Shown one piece after another: positions 42,720 to 51,720 of a stretch of DNA of 64,000 nt (the stretch's first letter is position 1; every line of letters starts with the position of its first letter). The stretch lies in assembly GCA_963668585.1 (NCBI GenBank), contig OY764869.1, forward strand, positions 2,418,001 through 2,482,000, given 5' to 3'. The notes beneath the pieces were generated by a model. The model worked only from the letters and a program-made list of their open reading frames with translations. It did no database searches and was not told the origin of the DNA. This DNA comes from Bin87 sp963668585 (GTDB lineage: Bacteria; Chloroflexota; Dehalococcoidia; Lucifugimonadales; UBA3495). The translations under genes and the position numbers were made by a program.

Positions 42720-43142
42720 GAAGGAACCGACCGGAACGAAGGCCTCAAAAGGCGCGAGGCTCTGCAGAGAATGATCGAGCGGGCCCAGGAACTGTAGCTG
42801 GAAGGCGACGTTTCCAAGGAATGCAATCTGATCATCAAAGAAAACGCCGAGGCCGAACTGACCACGATCTATGTCCCGGAACTCGATGACGCCGCCGAGG
42901 CAGGCAAGATCTTGACCGACCTGAAAGAACTATGGAAAACAGCCGATCCCGGTCAGCGCAATCGTCTTTTGCCAGCGGTGTTCCACAGCATCTATGTTGA
43001 TCTGGAAAACCGGGAGGTAGTGGGATTTCGGCCCATGAAAGCTTCTACGCACTTCTCCAAGCGATGGACTACAGAGAAGACGTCGAAGTTTGGGCCACCC
43101 CATATGGGGAATTTACACGGGATGGTGGGCCAAGCGGGGTGA
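42720..43142 (+). pseudogene. Large serine recombinase, C-terminal fragment
   Basis: The tail of a serine integrase/recombinase. In one frame it reads LKRREALQRMIERAQEL, TAG (42795-42797), then LEGDVSKECNLIIKENAEAE, LTTIYVPELDDAAEAGKIL and ELWKTADPGQRNRLLPAVF...IYVDLENREV. This is the coiled-coil and end region seen after the zinc domain of large serine recombinases. The catalytic front half is absent. It lies just outside the leftward phage-like block 43.2-49.2 kb and may be what is left of its integrase. Confidence 0.7.
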
Positions 43143-43217
43143 TTGGGTGTACCGCGCGAGGCATGAGGACTTCCCCGGTCAATGCGCCATCCAGAACGAC
43201 CCGTATCCCGATGTCCT

Positions 43218-43610
43218 CTACCGGATCAACCTGGCGACGGTCCCGGTGACCACCACTCCCGCCGCCGGCCCGCTGGTGGGATGGGGCGTGATGGTCGGCG
43301 CAACCGTTGGCGCCGGAGTTTCCGGAGCGGTGCAGCCCAGGACCACAGCGAACAGCAGGACGGCAACCGCGCCTTGGCCCAGCTTGCGAGTCGTTTGACG
43401 TTTCATCGTCGTTTCAGTCCTCCAAACACGCCAGTCGGCATCTGCTGACCGCTGGCGTTCGCAACCGCCGCATAGGGCAGGTTCCGTGCCGTCGTCATTC
43501 AGCGCCATGTATCCGGACTCTCCGGAGCCGGTACAGGTCAGCCACCGGATCACCACGACCGCCGATTCGTTCACGGCGACCGGGCCGGTCTGACCCGGGT
43601 TCGCGCTCAT
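43218..43610 (-). CDS. Small lipoprotein, possibly two fused frames
   Basis: One continuous frame of 130 residues. The last 62 (from an inner ATG at 43406, GGAGG upstream) are a classic lipoprotein: MKRQTTRKLGQGAVAVLLF, lipobox VLGC, then a Thr/Pro spacer (PETPAPTVAPTITPHPT), ending soon after. The first 68 residues (ESAVVVIRWLTCTGSGESGY, LCGGCERQR) start at an ATG overlapping the stop of the upstream gene. Two small genes that lost the stop between them, or one gene with internal initiation, are both possible; the inner lipoprotein is the better supported. Confidence 0.5.
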   Translation of the reverse strand: MSANPGQTGPVAVNESAVVVIRWLTCTGSGESGYMALNDDGTEPALCGGCERQRSADADWRVWRTETTMKRQTTRKLGQGAVAVLLFAVVLGCTAPETPAPTVAPTITPHPTSGPAAGVVVTGTVARLIR

Positions 43611-43843
43611 CTTTCCTCCTGCAGCGTGCTGCCTGCGTCCGCCCGCCCCAAAGCCTCGGCGACCATGGACAGGAACTCGTTGATGCCGTGAATCTGCCCA
43701 CCATGAAACGCCTGGACCGCGTTTTCAAACCCGAAGTTGGCGATCATATCGGGATTGCCGCCTTGGGCTTTCAATTCCTCGGCGTCGTCGTCGCGGAAGT
43801 CCTCCATCAACTGGATGATCTCGCGGTTGGTCTTGTTGAACAT
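43607..43843 (-). CDS. Small helical phage-like protein
   Basis: A 78-residue protein with AAGGAGG before its ATG at 43843. Reads NREIIQLMEDFRDDDAEELK and FGFENAVQAFHGGQIHGINE; helical, acidic, no motif. The start follows the GSA-stop motif of the upstream gene by about 16 bases; its stop overlaps the next gene's start. Confidence 0.55.
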   Translation of the reverse strand: MFNKTNREIIQLMEDFRDDDAEELKAQGGNPDMIANFGFENAVQAFHGGQIHGINEFLSMVAEALGRADAGSTLQEER

Positions 43844-43858
43844 GGACGCACCTCCTTG

Positions 43859-44059
43859 TTAGGCGCTGCCCTCGCGCAGGAAGTTGTATGCGGCGCTGAT
43901 CCGGTCAGCGTCCTCCTGCGACAATTTGCGCCCGAACTGAGTGGGCATCCTGACGCCGCGCCGGTCCTCCATGGCGATGTGAGCCTCCAGATTCCTGACG
44001 GTGATATATTCCGGCAGTTTGCCCAGCGGTGGTCCATCGCGTTCAGGTTCGCAGGTCAT
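43859..44059 (-). CDS. Small phage-like protein
   Basis: A 66-residue protein with TGGAGG before the ATG at 44059. Reads PLGKLPEYITVRNLEAHIAM and LSQEDADRISAAYNFLREGS. The stop is part of the repeated 13-base motif at 43858-43870. Function unknown. Confidence 0.5.
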   Translation of the reverse strand: MTCEPERDGPPLGKLPEYITVRNLEAHIAMEDRRGVRMPTQFGRKLSQEDADRISAAYNFLREGSA

Positions 44060-44081
44060 GGCGTATCCTCCAGGTTAGGCG

Positions 44082-44207
44082 CTACCTTGAAATGATTGGG
44101 CGCGGCGCCGGAAAGGTGCCCAGTTCGACAAATCCGGGGAGCGACAACTGAAACTCGCCGCCCAGCGCATCCCGTTGACCGTGCAGCCATTCGACGAAGG
44201 CAGGCAT
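44082..44207 (-). CDS. Very small gene, 41 residues
   Basis: A short frame MPAFVEWLHGQRDALGGEFQ...ELGTFPAPRPIISR from the ATG at 44207 to a TAG at 44082-44084. It begins 6 bases after the stop of the 44214 gene, and its codons look protein-like, so it probably belongs to the chain. It ends inside the 13-base repeated motif 44074-44086. Function unknown. Confidence 0.45.
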   Translation of the reverse strand: MPAFVEWLHGQRDALGGEFQLSLPGFVELGTFPAPRPIISR

Positions 44208-44213
44208 CACCGG

Positions 44214-44465
44214 TCAAAGGTTTGCGTCGATCTTCTCGATCTGCCGGTTCGGATCAGAGTCCAGGTCAAAGGCCGCGCCTTCGCCGGTGGACAAATCCAG
44301 TATCCACACGCTGTTGGGCTGTGCCTTTTCAACCACGCGAAGGAGCGGGAGTTGCTCGTAACCCGGCAGCGTGGACCGGTAGCGGATGTCGGCGATGTCA
44401 AACGTGGCCACGACCACTTTCAGCCATTGGCCATCCTGGTGCGCCTCGATAATCCTGGTATTCAT
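44214..44465 (-). CDS. Small protein, unknown
   Basis: An 83-residue protein read from the ATG at 44465, which has GGTGGAG about 9 bases upstream. It looks like a compact beta domain (NTRIIEAHQDGQWLKVVVAT, QPNSVWILDLSTGEGAAFDL). No family recognised. Overlaps the end of the short upstream frame. Confidence 0.55.
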   Translation of the reverse strand: MNTRIIEAHQDGQWLKVVVATFDIADIRYRSTLPGYEQLPLLRVVEKAQPNSVWILDLSTGEGAAFDLDSDPNRQIEKIDANL

Positions 44466-44469
44466 GCGC

Positions 44470-44616
44470 TCAAACTCCACCGGTCCTGTACCACGTAGGT
44501 CGTTTTCCTGCCTGGTCGCGTTCGCTGACGTACAGGGCCATCTGGTCCACCCGAAAGGCGCCGGACCGCCGGTTTATGAGCGTAACAAAATGTTGCTGCG
44601 TCTCCGAAGCTGGCAG
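44470..44616 (-). CDS. Possible tiny gene, start uncertain
   Basis: A frame ending HFVTLINRRSGAFRVDQMAL and YVSERDQAGKRPTWYRTGGV before TGA at 44470-44472. It looks like real protein (strand-turn-strand), fills the space between the DUF1643 gene and the next gene, and its stop nearly overlaps the next start. The only good start codons are an inner ATG (44541) or GTG (44550), so the true 5' end is unclear. Confidence 0.35.
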   Translation of the reverse strand: MPASETQQHFVTLINRRSGAFRVDQMALYVSERDQAGKRPTWYRTGGV

Positions 44617-44619
44617 CGC

Positions 44620-45336
44620 CTAATTCCCCACGGCGTATCGCGTGGGCAGCAGGTAGCGCGGCTGCCGCAGGGGATGGACCGGATACCCGCCTTTGGTGGT
44701 CGCCAGGCAATTGATCTCCGCTCCCGACTGCGCCAGGGCCTCCAGCACGCGCTCGGCGCGGTTTTCGTGCCTGCCGTTCGCTCCCCAGGCCACGATCACG
44801 ATTTCAGCGGCGGCGGCGGCGGTTTTCAGCAGCGCCAGGTTGTAGTCCCAGACCTCCGCAGGTTCCGCGCCGGTGGCCACCAGGTCCCTGGGGTCGGTGG
44901 CCCGGTAGGGCGAGAGGTTGCAGACATACAACCAGCCATAGCCCCAAGACCTGGCGTAGCCCATGCAGCGGCGGATGGTGGCGTCGTCCTCGCGCTCGTC
45001 CGCCGTGGACGGATTAACCATCACGAACAGCGCGATCCGGTCGTTCCTGGCGACACGCCGCACCAGCAGGTAGCGGTAGCGGCGGTCCGGCGACAGCAGC
45101 GCCGTGGGCAGCGGGGCAGGGTCGGTGAAGTCCCGTTCCAGGAACTCGCGGTCGGGCGTGGTCGAGGCGCGGTCGCCGTCCGATTCGCCGATCTCATCAA
45201 CCAGCTCGTCGAACTCCTCTCTGGTCAGGTCCGGCGCGTCATCGCCCTCCAGCATCTCGGCGGCGAAGAAGGCGTCGCCGCTGATGTACCAGGTGCGCGT
45301 GCCGTCCGGATTTTCTCGATAGGTGGTCATGGTCAT
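44620..45336 (-). CDS. DUF1643 domain protein
   Basis: A 238-residue protein. From about residue 85 it matches DUF1643: RYLLVRRV, ALFVMVNPSTADEREDDATI, RRCMGYARSWGYGWLYVCNL, SPYRATDPRDL, and the later IVIVAWGANGRHENRA. DUF1643 proteins are common in phages and mobile elements; their activity is unknown to me. The N-terminal ~80 residues are acidic (LTREEFDELVDEIGESDGDR). ACGGAG lies before the ATG, itself behind the repeated 13-base motif at 45345-45357. Confidence 0.8.
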   Translation of the reverse strand: MTMTTYRENPDGTRTWYISGDAFFAAEMLEGDDAPDLTREEFDELVDEIGESDGDRASTTPDREFLERDFTDPAPLPTALLSPDRRYRYLLVRRVARNDRIALFVMVNPSTADEREDDATIRRCMGYARSWGYGWLYVCNLSPYRATDPRDLVATGAEPAEVWDYNLALLKTAAAAAEIVIVAWGANGRHENRAERVLEALAQSGAEINCLATTKGGYPVHPLRQPRYLLPTRYAVGN

Positions 45337-45426
45337 CTCCGTTTGTTAGGCGCTACCGGTCCCCGGCGTCCGCCGCGCCAGCGCCGGCAATTTACCGGTG
45401 TGCATAGCCATTGCGGACTGGAGACA

Positions 45427-46443
45427 TCAGTTGCCGGGGATGTTGCAGGCCGGCTGGCTTTGGTCTTGAATGATGATGTCGTCCCGGTCGCAAAAGCTTC
45501 CGAGCGGTTCGATCAGGACAGGTCCCAGGGGTTCGAGTTCCCGGCGCCCAATCACATCATCTGCATAGATGTACCTGGCTTCGAGTCGGTACGCCTCGAT
45601 TATTGGGTGTCTGTCTCCTGTTTCGGGATCGGTCCAGTCGCCTGTAGAGGCGTTCATGTTGAATGTCACCCTCACCACGGGGATTTGCGTGTGAAGCGCA
45701 TAGACGTGGCCGCATACCGCACTTACTCGCCTGGGATTGTTGCCGAACCTTTCCCAATCAAGTTCCTGAACCCGCTCGATAATCGCGCGGGCGAGTATTC
45801 TCCCGCCGCGGTGTTCTCTTACGAGGCCGGAAACGATCGGGCCGTGACTTTCGTAATCCCACTCCATTCGGTCGAGCATTTCCTTCGGCGTTGATTCGTG
45901 TAGGAATGGGTCTCGGGTAGCACGTTCTCTGCATTCCCTCGGCGTGGTCCAGTCGATGGGTCCGGTAGGCGGCAGGAACTCTTCGTATTGGGCCTGGCTA
46001 AACAATTTCCAGTACGGCGTGTCAGGCGGAGGCGGCGGCGTTCTGGTGGGCGTCGGGACCGGGGTGGGCGTCGGGGTGGGCCGCGCCAGTATCACCGCGC
46101 CGTCCTGTTGAGTGACCCGTCCGCGGGTCGGCGTTGGCGGTTCAGCAGTTGGAGCGCCGACACGCTCCGGCGTTTCCGTGGCCTGCGCCGGGGTGGGACC
46201 GCTCCGTACGGCTGCTGGAGGTGGCGTTTCCGTTGCAGCGTTCGCCGCCGGTTCCTGGCCCGGGGCGCCGCCGCCGGACGGGGTTGCCGTGGCCGCAAGC
46301 GCCACGGTGGGAGGGGATGATTGCGCCCTCGGATCAACGGTACTCTCTGCCGGCGGCGTCTCGCTCCCGCACGCCATAAATGCGGTTCCGGCGATGATGG
46401 CGAGGGCCGTGGATCATGCCAGGGCGGTTTTGCGGATTCGCAT
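45427..46443 (-). pseudogene. Lipoprotein with stop codon in signal peptide
   Basis: A Thr/Pro-rich exported protein broken at codon 10. From the ATG at 46443 (GGAG upstream) it reads MRIRKTALA, then TGA (46414-46416), then STALAIIAGTAFMACGSETP, which is the rest of a lipoprotein signal with lipobox FMAC. The paralogue at 46467-47243 has TGG (Trp) at this codon. The remainder is open for 316 codons: a Pro/Thr spacer (RPTPTPTPVPTPTRTPPPPP) and a C-terminal domain (YWKLFSQAQYEEFLPPTGPI, RVSAVCGHVYALHTQIPVVR). Starting at the inner ATG would give a protein without an export signal. Single-base loss of function is the simplest reading. Confidence 0.75.
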
Positions 46444-46466
46444 TTGCCTTCTCCTTTGCTGCCTGC

Positions 46467-47243
46467 TTACCCTTCATCAATGCAACCGGCTTCAGCCATC
46501 CGAGTTCGGATTTCTGCATCCATGCCGGCAATGGCCTGCTGAACAGGCTCAAAGTGAGGCAAAAGGGTTGTGAACACCGAAACAAGAAACTCGTCCTCCG
46601 TCCGGTCCCCCGGGTTCTCCAGGAAGTCGTCTATAGCGTCCTTGAAGGCCACCGCGAACGAAATCTGCGCATCATGCCATTCGGACACTTCCGCCGGAGG
46701 CTTTAGGGCGCTCATCCTCTCGCCTACGAACCCCAGACCTTCGGAGAGTTCCTTGAGGGAGTCGCCCGCTTCCCAGGACCCCACTTCCGTCGAGATCTCA
46801 CCGCACACATTCCCGATATACCAGTCAAGGTTCCCGGACGAAGCGCCTGGCGGCTGGGTCGATGTGCCCGCGCCGTCCTGCTGGTCCGGTTGGGCGCGGG
46901 TCGGCGTCGGGGCGGCAGACGTTGGCGTTGGCGTTGGCGGTTCAGCAGTTGGAGTGTTGACACGCTCCGGGGTTTCCGTGGCCTGGTCCGGCGTGGGGTC
47001 GCTCGGTCCGGCTGCTGGAGGTGGCGGGCTGGTGGCAGCATTCGTCGCCGGTTCCTGGCCTGGGGCGCCGCCGCCGGACGGGGTTGCCGTGGCCGAAGGC
47101 GCCACGGTCGGAGCGGATGATTGCGCCGTCGGATCAACGGTACTCTCTGCCGGTGGAGTGTCGCTCCCGCACGCCATAAATACGGTTCCAGAGATGATGG
47201 TGAGGGCCGTGGACCATGCCAGGGCGGTTTTGCGGATTCTCAT
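46467..47243 (-). CDS. Thr/Pro-rich lipoprotein
   Basis: A 258-residue lipoprotein, started at the ATG at 47243 with GGAGAAGG just upstream. Signal MRIRKTALAWSTALTIISGT, lipobox FMAC, then a low-complexity Thr/Pro/Ala spacer to about residue 135, and a helical C-terminal domain with two Cys (NVCGEISTEVGSWEAGDSLK ... EAGCIDEG). The first ~100 residues are nearly identical to the neighbouring broken lipoprotein, the rest is not: the pair arose by duplication of the front. Anchored outside the membrane; role unknown. Confidence 0.7.
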   Translation of the reverse strand: MRIRKTALAWSTALTIISGTVFMACGSDTPPAESTVDPTAQSSAPTVAPSATATPSGGGAPGQEPATNAATSPPPPAAGPSDPTPDQATETPERVNTPTAEPPTPTPTSAAPTPTRAQPDQQDGAGTSTQPPGASSGNLDWYIGNVCGEISTEVGSWEAGDSLKELSEGLGFVGERMSALKPPAEVSEWHDAQISFAVAFKDAIDDFLENPGDRTEDEFLVSVFTTLLPHFEPVQQAIAGMDAEIRTRMAEAGCIDEG

Positions 47244-47451
47244 TTGCCTTCTCCTCCACGGCCTGCTTGCCATGCTGCGCCGTTCGTCGGCCATGACTCC
47301 TGATCCGTTGGGGATCGAGGTTGGCCAGAGTTACCAATCTATCGGGAAGCGACGCCATGGCAAGATACGTTCGTACCCCGGGCAGCCCTACAAACGTACC
47401 CTGGCTGCTGCCGGGTGACCGTGTTCAACTCCTACTGTTAGGCGCTACCAT

Positions 47452-49220
47452 TCACGCCGCATGAGAGGGAACGCCCTCGCCTTGCTTCAGCGGCACGGGC
47501 GATTCCTGTGAAACGGTGTCGATCTTCCCGGCCTGGCGCAGGTGGTGGGTCAGCAGCGCGGCCACCAACTCCCGCAGGTCATCCGGCGCCACCTTGTCCA
47601 GCGCTGCCAGGTCAACCACCGTCCTGGCGTTCCGGTAGTAGGAGTATTGTTCCTCGTCGATCTGCCCTTCGGCCAGTTCGCGAACCCTGGCGACCGCTCC
47701 CGACTCGTAGCTCCATGCTTCGTGGTAATCGCCCAGGGGATGCAGCCACTCCAGGACCGGCTGAGCAGCCGGTCCTGGAGTGGCCATGGTTTTACAGGCG
47801 TCGTCGGTGAGGGGGTGCAACTGACGCACCATGCCGCGCATCACCCTGCTGTCCTGCCGCTGAATTTCCAGCTTCTCCGCCTCTACCTTCTCGCGGTACG
47901 CGGCCTCGCCTGCGGCCATTTTCTCCTGGTAATGCGCCTTGTTGAAACACACCAGGGCGCCCTCGGAAAGCTGCATATAGACTCCCCTGGACTTGGCCCA
48001 GGTCGCGCCGATGGAGCAGTTGCGGCACTCGTCAAGGTCGGGGAACCACGGCGGCACCTTGCCGCCGCTGGTGCGATGCCAACCGTACATATCGTCCGGT
48101 TCCGCCAGTTTCAGCAGCTTCCAGAAACCGGTGTCCCAGGAGATGTCGCGAAGTTCCGCCCGGCTGCCCAGGGCCTCCCGTTCGGCGTCGGTGAGGGGCC
48201 GGTTGGGGCCCGGCTTTTCGCGCTGGGCGATCATCCCCTGCCACACCGGATCATCGGCAAGGAGCTGCTCGAACTTCTTGTCCCGGCTGACCGGTTTCGG
48301 GGTGTTGCCCGACGGTTTGTGTCCCGACTCGGCGGCGGCCTGATTTGCCTCCCGCGTGGCCTTCGTCTGCTCCCGGCGCCAGCCCTTCACGTCGCACGTC
48401 CAGTTCCGGGAGGCATTGGGCTGATTGCCGCTCCCCGCCGGTATGGTGTGGACCAGGTGGGGCCTCTCGGCGGCAAATGCCTCGAAGTCAAAGTTGGCTT
48501 CGCGGCCGGCGGGGCCGGTCGCGTATCCGGAGCTGGGCGACAGGGGGCGGAACTCGGTTTCGGCGTGGGCAACCCGGTCCGCGATCATGGTCCGGACGTT
48601 GCCCTTTCTCCAGTCCGGCGGCTGCTGCTGGGAGGCCCACGGAATGGGTTTGACGATGCCGTTCACCACGTTTTCAAGGACATCATCGTGGGCGTGGTCG
48701 GCGTTCTGCAGCGCCAGCAATTCCATGGCCACCGCGATGCCCAGGGCGCCGCTTTCAACGTGTTCCAGCACGAAGTCCGGCAGCTCCAGGACGCGCAGGT
48801 AGTTCGACAACGTGGACCGGTCGATGCCCACCTGGTTGGCAAGTTCCTGGGCGGTGATGCCGGTGTCTGCGATGGTCCGTTTGTAGGCGCGGGCAATCTC
48901 GATCTGCGACAGTTCCTTGCGCCGTTCGTTTTCGGTCAGTCCCATGACGACCATCTGCTTGTCGGTCAGCTCGGCGATGTCGATTTCAACGTGCGCGTCC
49001 CACGCGCCCTGCTGATGAAGCAACCTGATAGCGGCGACCCTCCGGTGTCCGAACGCCAGTTGAAACCGTCCGCGGATCGTGTCCCGCCGCGCCAGGGGCG
49101 CCTGCAGCAGCCCGATTTCGCGGATGCTGTCGGCCAATTCCTGGAGGGCTTCCGGTTCGATCACCTGCCTCGGCTGCCACGGGTCATCGTCGATCAGCTC
49201 CAGGTCGATCAGTTCTCTAG
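47452..49220 (-). pseudogene. Second long ParB-like protein, 5' end lost
   Basis: Paralogue of the ParB-like protein at 14493-16313. It keeps the ParB box (LADSIREIGLLQAPLARR, AFGHRRVAAIRLL), the HTH (LANQVGIDRSTLSNYLRVLE), the Cys site (CRNCSIGATW, CFNKAHYQEK) and the ending LLTHHLRQAGKID. Reading back from 49164 the homology continues (RELIDLELIDDDPWQPRQV) to 49220, where the IS630 element begins, so the first three codons and the ribosome binding site are gone. An internal ATG at 49164 would drop the first ~20 residues. Expression is doubtful unless the IS supplies a start. Confidence 0.75.
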
Positions 49221-50456
49221 TATATAGTCAAACCTGTATTGGCAGATGAAGGACGTAATGGGCCATAGTTGCTACGGTGGTGGGAAACAGCGGTGCGGGA
49301 GGTGCGGCAGGCATGGCTCAGGAGAAATATTCGGTACAGTTGTCGGTGGAGGATCGGACCCAGCTGGAGCGTTTGATCCGCAGCGGCCGGAGTTCGGCTC
49401 GGGTCATCAATCGAGCTCGCATCCTGCTCAAGACCGACGAGGGTTGGAGCGCGTCCCAGGTGGCGGCAGCCCTGGACACCTCGCCACGCACGGTGTTTCG
49501 CACCAAGCGGCGGTACGCCGAGGAGGGATTGGACGGCGTACTCCACGACCATCCTCAAGCCAACCGGTACCGCAAGCTGGATGATCGCGGCGAAGCCAGC
49601 CTGATTGCCCTGGCGTGCAGCGATGCGCCCGAAGGCCATGACCACTGGACCCTGCGGTTGCTGGCCGACCAGGTGGTGGAGTTGGGCGTGGTGGAGAGCC
49701 TGTCATACGAGACGGTGCGCCAACGGCTCAAAAAAACGTCCTCAAGCCCTGGCAAAAGCGACAGTGGTGCATCTCCCAGATGAACGGGGAGTTTGTGGCG
49801 GCCATGGAGGACGTGCTGGACCTGTACGCCGAGCCTTACGACCCCAGCCGACCGGTGGTGTGCTTCGACGAGACTTCCACTCAATTGCTGGCTGATGTGC
49901 GAGAACCCTTGCCCGCCCAGCCGGGACGACCCCGACGCCAGGACTACGAGTACCGCCGCGGCGGCACCCGCAACCTCTTCCTGTTCTGCGAGCCGCTGGC
50001 CGGCTGGCGCGTGCGGATCTTGACCAATCAGGCCATCACCCAGCGCCGCACCATGGTGGACTTCGCCCACCAGATGCAATGGTTGGTTGACACAGCGTAT
50101 CCCAACGCGCCCGTCATCCGCGTGGTTCTCGACAATTTGAACACCCACCGCATGGCGTCGTTGTACGAAACCTTCCCTGCGGCCGAAGCCAGGCGCATCG
50201 TGAAACGCCTGGAGTTTCACCACACCCCCAAGCACGCCAGTTGGCTGAACATGGCTGAGATCGAATTCAGCGCGCTCAGCCGAGCCTGTCTCAAAGGCAG
50301 AAACCCCGATGCCGACGCCCTGGAACGCGCCATCACGGCTTACGAGAACCGGCGCAACGCCGCGTGCGTCCCGATCAACTGGCGGTTCAGCACCGACCAC
50401 GCCAGAACCAAGCTCCAACGTTTCTACCCCTGCCTTTCCAACGTTGACTGAGTACT
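49219..50456 (+). mobile_element. IS630-like element
   Basis: About 1.24 kb between two CTAG tetramers (49217-49220 and 50455-50458). The ends are related inverted repeats: inward from the left TATATAGTCAAAC, inward from the right TACTCAGTCAACG. IS630 elements typically insert at TA within CTAG. It sits at the very beginning of the second ParB-like gene. The flank on the far side is not the missing ParB start, so a rearrangement probably accompanied or followed the insertion. Confidence 0.8.
49313..50451 (+). CDS. IS630 transposase made by -1 frameshifting
   Basis: Two overlapping frames. The first (from the ATG at 49313) is the helix-turn-helix part (WSASQVAAALDTSPRTVFRT). The second holds the DDE core: CFDETSTQ, VLDNLNTHRM and WLNMAEIE. 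A run of seven A (49730-49736) followed by C lets a -1 slip join RLKK directly to NVLKPWQKRQW, the usual IS630 sequence at this place. Programmed frameshifting of this kind is known for the family. Frames are otherwise intact, so the element may be active. Confidence 0.85.
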
Positions 50457-50494
50457 AGTCAAAGCCAACGCGAGCGGCTGCAGACTGGAATCCA

Positions 50495-51070
50495 GTGGGA
50501 TGTAAGTGGCGGAGTTCAAGCAGCAGGCCATCGAGGAAAACGGGTCTTTTCGTGCTGGCCGAGGCCCAGGTTGACGACGACGGCGTTGAGCACGAGGGTG
50601 TGAGGTACTTCCAGAGTCCCGAGGGGAGGATACCACTGCGCCCTGTTGATACGGGTGCACGTTGGAAGACCGCCAAAACTGGCAAGGCGTCCGGATTGCA
50701 GTACCTGGAGAACATCATCGTCCACCTGGGCGGGTTCATCCTGTCCAGGGGTGTTACCCACGCCTCCGAACGGGTATCCAAAGCGGTTGCTGGTCTGCTT
50801 GAAGGCCTGCCTTTACCACCGGTGTCGCTGGCTGCGGACACGGCTATAGCGATGGTCGGCTCCGACATCTGCCGGGGGAACAGAGGATCGCCGTGTAGAT
50901 TCCCATCCCAAGCAGGAACCAACGTGGTGGCCAGCGGCGATGTCGTCTATCACGGCGACCACCTGATGTGCCCACAGCGCAAAATCCTGCGGCGGGTCCC
51001 TACCACAAACGGCAATGATCCTAAATCTGATCGACGCCGCCGAATGGTGCCTGAGGACCAGGGATAGCTC
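50495..51070 (+). pseudogene. IS1182-like transposase remnant
   Basis: Middle part of an IS1182-type transposase. Reads GLQYLENIIVHLGGFILSRG, LEGLPLPPVSLAADT, then after a frame change GDVVYHGDHLMCPQRKILRR. The spacing and these blocks fit the family, but both ends and the catalytic Glu region are missing and at least two indels are needed. Confidence 0.65.
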
Positions 51071-51114
51071 AAAACCGAACCAGTCCTGTCCTGTGGATGA
51101 ATCCTAGCTGGCCA

Positions 51115-51350
51115 TGCTGGACCTCCACGGCGCCATCGAGCACTTGGCGGGAATCGCCTACGACCCGTACGTGACCCCGATTCTGGTCTGTCCCGACATT
51201 GTGGCATCGGCCGACATCGAGCAACTGGCTAAACGCAAGGGGGGGTTCGCGTCGCTTGGGGAACGCGATCCTGTTGCAGGACGTTGAACGAATCGTCCGC
51301 ATCCTCCGGATCTCCGGTGGTCTGCCCATGGTGCGCATCGCCATGAGGTG
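51115..51350 (+). pseudogene. NERD-like protein remnant
   Basis: A fragment MLDLHGAIEHLAGIAYDPYV, TPILVCPDIVASADIEQLAK, then after a shift VERIVRILRISGGLPM. The order of elements (helix, VxPILVxPD strand, ADIE helix, then a VERIV helix) parallels the second half of the NERD protein at 59333-60052. It stands just before the helicase wreck, and NERD and UvrD helicase genes do occur together. The assignment is by pattern only. Confidence 0.4.
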
Positions 51351-51720
51351 TCGACCATCACCTATGGGAGATCAATCTCGGTGGTTCCGATAGCGCTGGC
51401 CGTAGCGGCGCACATCCGGTGGCGGCACCCGTCTGAGATCACTAAACGCTCGTTATAGTGCGCGTGGAGATTGGCGGTTAAACCGGGATCTCCATGCGGA
51501 CCCACATAGTTCGCTGGCGGGCGGGGGATTGAATACGCCTGAGGGGAGGCCCAAAAGCAGGAAAGCCCCACGCTGCGGGTGTTTTCCCGAGTTGCGGCAC
51601 CCGTGCAGCGAAGGCTTCGGTTGAGCCCGGGGACATCGGAACTTGCGTTTTTGCAGCGGGGATGGGTTTCAGATCATCCCCGGCGCGTCAAAACATCAAG
51701 TATCTGGAGCAAACACCGAC

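Noticed and set aside
43858..47449. Integron attC sites suggested by GTTAGGC/GCCTAAC words
   Set aside because: The words match the attC core pattern, but no paired core lies at attC distance (about 50-150 bases), the gene spacing leaves no room for attC, and no IntI gene is visible.
47542..49227. Rightward 560-codon frame opposite the second ParB-like gene
   Set aside because: Antisense shadow, matching in style the shadow of the first paralogue; no ribosome binding site or motif.
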